Source: JBCCLJ01 sp039026915 (lineage in GTDB: Bacteria > Acidobacteriota > Thermoanaerobaculia > Multivoradales > Multivoraceae). From it: 21,598 bases of DNA. The notes below the pieces were generated by a model that did not search any database, was not told the origin of the DNA, and saw nothing but the letters and a program-made list of their open reading frames with translations. Location: NCBI GenBank assembly GCA_039026915.1, contig JBCCLJ010000117.1:1-21598 (forward strand), written 5' to 3'. The position numbers were made by a program, and so were the translations under genes. This document shows, one piece after another, positions 16,982-21,598 of the stretch. Position 1 is the stretch's first letter. Each line of letters opens with the position of its first letter.

Positions 16982-17225
16982 CCAGCCGCCGCTGGCACCG
17001 CCTCCTCCGAAATCCCTGCTGAAAGCGCGGCTTGACGATCTGGTCGGGGATCCTCCGGCTGTGAGCGTCGGTGAACGAGCCTTCGAGTCCCCAGCCGACC
17101 TCGGTGTGCATCGAGCGGTCGTTGACGGCGACGAGGTGGAGAACGCCGTCATCGGCCTCCTGCCGCGCAAGCACAGACTCCTTCCGGTGGCCTTCGATTC
17201 GAAGGCCGGCGAATGCCGTCTCGAG
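16982..17225 (-). pseudogene. Remnant of a TPM-domain (YgcG-like) gene
   Basis: On the minus strand one frame reads ADDGVLHLVAVNDRSMHTEV, then GWGLEGSFTDAHSRRI and IVKPRFQQG (about 17159-17013). This matches the C-terminal half of the TPM domain, which typically reads DNGVLLLVAxxDRxxRIEVGYGLEG and PxFRxGD. The N-terminal half and the start codon are missing. The next frame then reads DFGGGGASGGW (17014-16982), like the Gly-rich tail that ends many TPM proteins, with the membrane helices that usually stand between absent. Loss of the 5' part, a register change and a missing middle indicate a decayed gene. It fills the 321-base space between the DUF1993 gene and the small membrane gene and shares the latter's frame after its stop. 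Confidence 0.65.
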
Positions 17226-17615
17226 TCACGGGCCGCCGGGCGCCGCCGCGGTGGGAGTCTTCGGTGGGTGGGCTGGAGACCCGTCTTGCCGGTCCCCTGC
17301 GAGTGCGCGAAGAAGCAGCAGGAGGGCGAAGCACGACGCCAGCGCGGCGAGGGCCGCTCGGTTGCGAGTGCTGCGCTCGAGTCGCCAGGAGAGGAGGGCA
17401 CCGCCGAACAGGCCGACGACTCCACCGAGCATGAGGCCGCCCAGCGCGTCGGCGAGCCGGTCCCAGCCCATGCCGGTCGCAGGCACGAAGAAGCGGACGA
17501 AGAGCACGCCGGTCAGCGCGCCGACGAAGGTGCCGGAGAGCGTCAGAGCGGCGGTCGCCAAGACCGTAAGCGAGTAGGTGCCGAGTTTCGAGCGAGCCTT
17601 CGATTCGGTAGACAC
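17226..17615 (-). CDS. Small membrane protein of unknown function
   Basis: The 129-residue protein starts with GTG at 17615, nine bases after the sensor peptidase gene ends; no ribosome binding site is clear. It has a basic N-terminus, three hydrophobic segments (about 14-41, 55-76 and 86-104) and a Pro/Ala-rich tail ending in APGGP. Glycine zippers (GGLMLGGVVGLFGG) lie in the second helix. I recognise no family. Its place as third gene behind blaI and the M56 peptidase suggests it is under the same repressor and could act with the sensor. The start is uncertain because of the missing ribosome binding site. Confidence 0.65.
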   Translation of the reverse strand: MSTESKARSKLGTYSLTVLATAALTLSGTFVGALTGVLFVRFFVPATGMGWDRLADALGGLMLGGVVGLFGGALLSWRLERSTRNRAALAALASCFALLLLLRALAGDRQDGSPAHPPKTPTAAAPGGP

Positions 17616-17624
17616 GCGGCGATG

Positions 17625-19562
17625 TTACTGGGTGCGGTCGACGTCCTTTCGTCCCGTGAAGCGGCACGGAAGCTCGGCCCGACGGACGCGCACGGTGTCG
17701 TTTCGCTCGGTCGTGTAGGCGAGGCAGTTGAGCTTCAGGATCTGCTCCAGCGCCTGATCCCAAGGCACGCTCTGGAGCTCGACGGTCACCGGTGATTCTC
17801 CGATCTCCGGATCGAGTGCGAGCTGCGTCCCGGTCAGCCTCGAGAGCGCTGCCAGGACCTCTCGGAGGTCGGCATCGAGCAGCGACAGCGTGATCGCGTC
17901 GCCCAGGTACTCCGGTCGGTAGACGAGCCCGAAGGGCTGGTTCTTCTTCGTTTGACGCTCTTCTTCCGTGAGGTCCGGTCCGAGCGTGCGCAGGGAGACG
18001 AGCAGGAGCCATTCATGGGTCGCTTCTTCCGCGAAGGCGGCCTGCTCCGAGACGAAGGGGTCGACGAGGGCCACGATCTCGCCTTCGGAGATGAGGTGAT
18101 CTTCGAGAACCTTGGTCGCGGAAGAGTGTCTCTCTGCGAGGACGTCGGTGGTGACGTCGAGGAGCAGCTGGTCGCCCACCCGCCGCGTCGCGAAATCCAG
18201 GCGTAGCGAAGCGTCGACCTGCGAGAGACCCGTTTGAATGCTGCCGGCCTCGCCGACGCGCGTCAGGATCTTCGGTGCCGTGACGAAGCGACCGCTGCCG
18301 GCGACCAGCGCCTCGTCGATCGACGAAGCCTCGACCCGGCGGGTCAGCTCGGATTCCGGGAATCGCGCCATCTGAAGTGACGGTGACACCTCGCCCAAGA
18401 GCTGCCAGCCGTCCGTCAGTGTCGCTGAGTGTCCCTCTTCGAGGACCAGGAGCTGCGCGTTCAGGAGGACGAGCTCTTCCTCTGCTGCACGCGCACGGGC
18501 TTCGAGCGGGAGGACCGTCGGGAGCGCGAGGGCCGCAGCCAGAAGGAGGGCCGCCGTTCCAGAGGCGATGTGGGGACGATCGGAGCGCAGAGAAGAACGT
18601 AAGTGAGAAAACATCTGAAGGGGTCCTCCCAGGGGATGGTTGTTGGGTCGATGGGGTTCGGTCGACAGCAGGCGCTCGATGCGGTCGGGAAGGTTCGAAC
18701 CGTTGGCTGCGTGAGCCAGCCGGCCGTTGCTGCGGGCGCGCTCGAGAGCGCTGAGAGCCTCGGCGAGCACCAGCGGCTCGACGCGACGCGCAGCCCAGGT
18801 GTCGCAACAGAGCTCGCGCTCGCGTCGCACTTCGTTCGACAACCACCGGGCGACCGGGTGGAAGAAGAGCAGCGTCTCAGCGACCGACTGGACGACGTGG
18901 GCAAGGTAGTCGTGCCGACGGACGTGGGCGAGCTCATGTAGAGCGAGAGCCTCGAGCTGCGCTGTAGAGAGACCGGTCAAGGACGAAAGGGGAAAGAGGA
19001 CAATGGGGCGCAGGACGCCGAGAGCACAGGGAGACGACACCGTCGTCGATGCGAACAGCGCGACGTCGGCGACGCCGCTGCGGCGAGCGAGGGCTCGAAG
19101 TCGGGCGTCGAGAGGAGCCTCGAGCGGCTGTGCGCAGCCGAGGAACCGCCGGCGCTCGAGCACGCCGCTCCAGCCGAGCCGCAGCAGGAGAAGAAGCGCA
19201 CCGCACTGCCAGGCTGCGCCGAGAGCGCGCACCGGCCAGGTGGACCTCACGGTCGTGCGGGTGCTCGGACTCGCCTCCTGCAGAGAGACGCCGACAGCGG
19301 CCCTGCTCGGCGTCTCCGGAGAAGTCTCGGCGCCGACTGCGATCCAGAGACTCGATGGGCTCAGGCGTTCGACTTCGAGCGCGCTGATCAACGGCCATCC
19401 CAAAGCGACGAGCAGGAGAGCGAAGGAAAAGAGGTAGCGCACTTCGGGCCGATGAACCACGAGTCGAAGCCCGAGGTAGAGAAGCCCCACCAGCGACACC
19501 TGCCAGGTGGCGCTCACGACGGCGCGGCCGGCGACGTCCCAGAGTTCGAGGAGCGCGATCAT
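17625..19562 (-). CDS. BlaR1-like M56 sensor peptidase with secretin-like and STN-like C-terminal domains
   Basis: The 645-residue protein starts with ATG at 19562, overlapping the blaI stop by ATGA. Three hydrophobic segments lie near 11-36, 42-62 and 112-130. The zinc peptidase domain has LALHELAHVRRHDYLAH (His209, Glu210, His213) and the third ligand region RRERELCCD (Glu250). A further helix is near 334-354. Instead of a penicillin-binding domain it carries a beta-rich region (about 424-526: FVTAPKILTRVGEAGSIQTG, QLLLDVTTDVLA, GEIVALVDP) like the core of secretins. It ends with an STN-like domain (about 556-627: AITLSLLDADLREVLAALS, VTVELQSVPWDQALEQIL). In BlaR1 systems the external part detects a signal and the peptidase leads to repressor cleavage. 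The peptidase is certain; the secretin resemblance is by eye. Confidence 0.88.
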   Translation of the reverse strand: MIALLELWDVAGRAVVSATWQVSLVGLLYLGLRLVVHRPEVRYLFSFALLLVALGWPLISALEVERLSPSSLWIAVGAETSPETPSRAAVGVSLQEASPSTRTTVRSTWPVRALGAAWQCGALLLLLRLGWSGVLERRRFLGCAQPLEAPLDARLRALARRSGVADVALFASTTVSSPCALGVLRPIVLFPLSSLTGLSTAQLEALALHELAHVRRHDYLAHVVQSVAETLLFFHPVARWLSNEVRRERELCCDTWAARRVEPLVLAEALSALERARSNGRLAHAANGSNLPDRIERLLSTEPHRPNNHPLGGPLQMFSHLRSSLRSDRPHIASGTAALLLAAALALPTVLPLEARARAAEEELVLLNAQLLVLEEGHSATLTDGWQLLGEVSPSLQMARFPESELTRRVEASSIDEALVAGSGRFVTAPKILTRVGEAGSIQTGLSQVDASLRLDFATRRVGDQLLLDVTTDVLAERHSSATKVLEDHLISEGEIVALVDPFVSEQAAFAEEATHEWLLLVSLRTLGPDLTEEERQTKKNQPFGLVYRPEYLGDAITLSLLDADLREVLAALSRLTGTQLALDPEIGESPVTVELQSVPWDQALEQILKLNCLAYTTERNDTVRVRRAELPCRFTGRKDVDRTQ

Positions 19563-19969
19563 GACGTCTCCTCGTCGCGCCGACGCCGCGCCTCCGCGAG
19601 GGCCGCCTCGATCTTCTCGAGCTCCTCCTCGGAGACGGGTTGGCTCTCCAGGGCGTGCAGCACGAGCCCGCTCGGCGAACCGCCGAACGCTCGCCGCAGC
19701 AGATTGCCCACGAGGCGGCTTCGCGCTTCGGAGCGGGTGACCCTCGCTGCGTAGACGTGACGGCGAGAGCTCTCGTCCCGCTCGACCCAACCCTTGCCGA
19801 GCATGATCTGCAGGAGCTTCAAGACCGTGGTGTAGCCGGGACGATGCGGAAGCTTCGCGGCCGTCTCCGCGACGGTCGAGGGTCCCCGGTCCCAGAGGAC
19901 TTCGAGGATCTCCAGCTCGGCCTCGGTGGGCTCGGAACGCGCGGCGCGAGACTTGACTTCTTTGACCAT
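19559..19969 (-). CDS. BlaI/MecI-family transcriptional repressor
   Basis: The 136-residue protein starts with ATG at 19969. It has the winged-helix of the family: LTEAELEILEVLWDRGP-like start (residues 15-30), TVAETAAKLPHRPGYTTVLKLLQIMLGKGWVERD (wrapped over 32-65) and YAARVTRSEA. The C-terminal part (about 80-132) should form the dimerisation helices that the partner peptidase cuts. It overlaps that peptidase gene by 4 bp, so both are made together. Palindromes in and next to its promoter indicate that it represses its own operon. No ribosome binding site precedes the ATG, which fits leaderless translation. Function as a repressor is well supported; the targets outside this operon are unknown. 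Confidence 0.95.
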   Translation of the reverse strand: MVKEVKSRAARSEPTEAELEILEVLWDRGPSTVAETAAKLPHRPGYTTVLKLLQIMLGKGWVERDESSRRHVYAARVTRSEARSRLVGNLLRRAFGGSPSGLVLHALESQPVSEEELEKIEAALAEARRRRDEETS

Positions 19970-19975
19970 GCAGCC

Positions 19976-20004
19976 ATCCTACGAAGTTCTTCGTAGTTTG
20001 TCTA
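19976..20004 (-). promoter_or_regulatory. blaI promoter, apparently leaderless
   Basis: On the minus strand TAGACA (20004-19999) and TAGGAT (19981-19976) are exactly 17 bases apart. The expected transcription start falls at or within a base or two of the ATG at 19969, which leaves no room for a leader or ribosome binding site. The first operator palindrome lies in the spacer and touches the -10, so bound repressor would block polymerase. Confidence 0.65.
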
Positions 20005-20018
20005 CGAAAGACTTCGTA
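19980..20018. promoter_or_regulatory. Two BlaI-type operator palindromes
   Basis: Site 1 is TACGAAGTTCTTCGTA (19980-19995), TACGAAG and CTTCGTA around TT with perfect symmetry. Site 2 is TACGAA-AGAC-TTCGTA (20003-20018), with the same 16-bp length and outer arms. Their centres are 23 bp apart, roughly two helical turns, allowing two dimers on one face. BlaI/MecI operators are usually TACA/TGTA dyads, so the core TACGA/TCGTA is a variant. Confidence 0.8.
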
Positions 20019-20059
20019 CGAACGTCAGGCACGGCTCCCGATGACGCTCTTCCTCACGT

Positions 20060-21319
20060 TCAGCGGGCCGCTGCGGGGTCCGGCGCGACGGCTTCGCTGA
20101 GTCGGTTGCGGCCCTCTTTCTTGCTCCGATACAGCGCTTCGTCGGCCAGAGCGACCAAGGTATCGGGCACCGTGCCGGCTCCTGGAACCAGTGTCGCGAG
20201 TCCGATGCTCAGGGACAGCGAGGGGCCGGCTTGCGAACCTTCGTGAGGGATTCCCCGCTCCCGGAGGACCGAGACGATGCGCTCGGCGATCTGCCGTGCG
20301 CCGTGAGCGTCGGTCTCGGGAAGAACGAGGGCGAACTCCTCACCGCCGTAGCGCACCGCGACGTCGGACGTCCGCTTGACCGCGGCTTCGACGACCTGAG
20401 CCACCGTCTGTAGCGCCTCGTCGCCCTGCTGGTGGCCGTAGAGATCGTTGAACTCCTTGAAGTGGTCGATGTCCATGAGGGCCAGAGAGAGAGGCCGTCG
20501 CGCGCGCGCCAGGCGGTGCCATTCGCGCTCGAGGACCTCGTCGAAGTGCCTGCGGTTGTGAAGTCCGGTCAATCCGTCGCGCACCGCGAGCTCGCTGAGT
20601 TCGCGGTTGAGTCTTTCGAGTGTCGCCTGCTCCCGTTGGAGCCCGAGCTCGGACTGACTCAGCTCGTGCTCGAGACGCCGTGAGTTCAGACTGACGGCGG
20701 CGCTCATGCTGCCGATACTGACCAGGGTGAAGAGAAGCAGCGTGATGCCCAGGGCAGGTCCCTGCTCGAGGAAGGATGGCGATGGCGGTGAGACGATCGT
20801 CAGCACGATGCGCGCGGAGGCTGAGCAGAATCCCAGGACGAGCACGGCGACCAGGAGCCAGTCGGGGCGATCGCCATTGCGGGCGCCGCCGCGGTAGGCG
20901 ACGACGATCACGCGCAGCGTGAAGACGAGGAAGACCGTCATCACCACGAGCGCGCGATCTCGAGCGCTCACTTCGACGAACGAGCTCCAGACGAGGCCGA
21001 TGCCCAGAACGATGAGCCAGAAGGCCTCGAAGACAGGCCTTTGGGGCCGCCTGAGGAAGACCGCGAGTCCGCGACCGAGGAAGAGAGAGAAACCGACGAT
21101 GCCGTAGTTGCCGACGACCATCGAAAGAAAGTCGGGGACGACGCCGCGCAGAGCCAGGAGGGCGCTGCCGACGCCGCCGGCGACGAATCCGAGCGTCCAG
21201 AGGTGGAAACCGGGATAGGTCCGTCGCGTCAGCGACAGGGTGACCATGAGCGCGGCGAGCGTGATGTTGACCGCACCGGCGCACACCATCAGCGTGCGGA
21301 TGTCCAGTCCCTCAGACAA
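20060..21319 (-). CDS. Membrane diguanylate cyclase (GGDEF)
   Basis: The 419-residue protein starts with TTG at 21319; no better start is obvious, and a purine-rich GGGGGA lies about 10 bases upstream. About seven hydrophobic segments fill residues 10-210 (near 12-30, 40-57, 66-90, 97-113, 122-141, 154-175 and 188-210). A coiled-coil linker (213-243) follows, then a GGDEF domain (about 245-405). The domain opens with DGLTGLHNRRHFDE and has the active loop GGEEF (325-329). RTSD (316-319) sits exactly five residues before it, the inhibitory site for c-di-GMP. The enzyme should make c-di-GMP from two GTP and be feedback inhibited. The membrane part is probably a sensor of unknown signal. It lies 90 bases upstream of blaI on the same strand but has separate promoter signals between. 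Confidence 0.93.
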   Translation of the reverse strand: MSEGLDIRTLMVCAGAVNITLAALMVTLSLTRRTYPGFHLWTLGFVAGGVGSALLALRGVVPDFLSMVVGNYGIVGFSLFLGRGLAVFLRRPQRPVFEAFWLIVLGIGLVWSSFVEVSARDRALVVMTVFLVFTLRVIVVAYRGGARNGDRPDWLLVAVLVLGFCSASARIVLTIVSPPSPSFLEQGPALGITLLLFTLVSIGSMSAAVSLNSRRLEHELSQSELGLQREQATLERLNRELSELAVRDGLTGLHNRRHFDEVLEREWHRLARARRPLSLALMDIDHFKEFNDLYGHQQGDEALQTVAQVVEAAVKRTSDVAVRYGGEEFALVLPETDAHGARQIAERIVSVLRERGIPHEGSQAGPSLSLSIGLATLVPGAGTVPDTLVALADEALYRSKKEGRNRLSEAVAPDPAAAR

Positions 21320-21514
21320 GGGCAGTCGTCCCCCGAAAGCAGCGGCGCGGTGGCGAAGAACGAAGGACCCTCGTCATGAACTCAGCTTGACACCTGTGTC
21401 ACGGACTCGCCAGCCCGGGCCTCCGTTCGATGTAGATTGTTCCCCGTAGAACTCACGGGTAAGTGTTGCGTACAGAGTTGCAGCAACGCTCTGATCGGAG
21501 AAGGAGACCTCTCG
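21320..21514. promoter_or_regulatory. Divergent region between diguanylate cyclase and padR genes
   Basis: These 195 bases carry no gene. Two small inverted repeats are visible: CCCGT/ACGGG with a 7-base loop (21443-21459) and GTTGCAGCAAC (21477-21487), the latter 27 bases before the padR ATG. PadR proteins often regulate themselves, so the second could be an operator, but it is not the known PadR consensus. Confidence 0.3.
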
Positions 21515-21598
21515 ATGTCGGAACAGATACCCCTCTTGAAGGGAACGCTCGACCTGCTGATTCTGAAGGCGCTCAGCGTGCAGCCGACCCATGGCTAC
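21515..21598 (+). CDS. PadR-family transcriptional regulator, N-terminal part
   Basis: Only the first 28 residues are in the window. ATG at 21515 follows GGAGAAGGAGA (21497-21507). The start, EQIPLLKGTLDLLILKAL then PTHGY (residues 3-20 and 24-28), is the first helix of the PadR winged-helix domain (LLKGTLDLLILRxL...xHGY). In Acidobacteriota this short class of PadR usually lies next to a MacB/FtsX-like ABC permease gene, which could follow beyond the window edge. Confidence 0.85.
   Translation, partial: MSEQIPLLKGTLDLLILKALSVQPTHGY

Noticed and set aside
16389..17174. A longer 261-residue version of the DUF1993 protein
   Set aside because: The extra N-terminal 90 residues resemble a TPM-domain remnant, and a good AAAGGAG site precedes the shorter start at 16904.
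17625..19969. Beta-lactam resistance regulator system
   Set aside because: BlaI and BlaR1 relatives are present, but the sensor has no penicillin-binding domain and no beta-lactamase or PBP gene is nearby. The hydrolase at 1511-2194 has the fold named after beta-lactamases but glyoxalase-type motifs.

Overview
This is a high-GC bacterial chromosome segment with tightly packed genes and Shine-Dalgarno starts. I see no rRNA, tRNA, CRISPR array or transposase. Several traits point to an Acidobacteriota-like organism (Thermoanaerobaculia or a relative): a secreted beta-domain plus Kazal-repeat protein, a Hanks kinase with a membrane anchor and TPR-like tail, a BlaI/M56-peptidase pair, and a PadR regulator of the short kind. 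That placement is an inference from gene types, not a computed phylogeny.

Layout. 1-773 (-): secreted protein cut by the window edge. 996-1493 (+): DUF1648-like membrane protein. 1511-2194 (-): glyoxalase-II-like metallo-beta-lactamase-fold hydrolase. 2334-3350 (+): secreted two-Kazal protein. 3481-4830 (+): adenylosuccinate synthase (purA). 5124-8671 (+): compact run of four genes (secreted papain-like protein, HPF/RaiA ribosome-hibernation factor, two-domain universal stress protein, VIT1/CCC1 metal transporter), with overlapping or nearly abutting ends. A second two-domain universal stress protein (8686-9528, -) converges on it. 9727-10989 (+): CYP153-type cytochrome P450. 11140-14578 (+): membrane-anchored Ser/Thr kinase whose last part is displaced by a frameshift in a run of seven Gs. 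14595-16349 (-): Tat-exported gamma-glutamyltransferase-like protein with altered active-site residues. 16389-16904 (-): DUF1993 protein. 16982-17225 (-): decayed TPM-domain gene. 17226-19969 (-): blaI - M56 peptidase - small membrane protein operon. 20060-21319 (-): membrane diguanylate cyclase. 21515-21598 (+): start of a PadR regulator.

How the genes may work together. The 5124-9528 block combines ribosome hibernation, stress proteins and iron/manganese handling, which fits a starvation or stress module. The 17226-19969 block looks like a self-contained sensor and regulator. A BlaI-type repressor has two TACGAA...TTCGTA palindromes in and beside its apparently leaderless promoter, and overlaps by 4 bp with an M56 sensor peptidase. 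The sensor carries a secretin-like segment followed by an STN-like domain instead of a penicillin-binding domain. No beta-lactamase or PBP gene is near it, so its signal is probably not a beta-lactam.

Most promising for a second look: the M56-secretin/STN sensor with its operator pair; the GGT-like enzyme lacking the usual glutamate-binding arginine and with Ser at the Thr nucleophile position; the CYP153; the TPM pseudogene; and the kinase frameshift.
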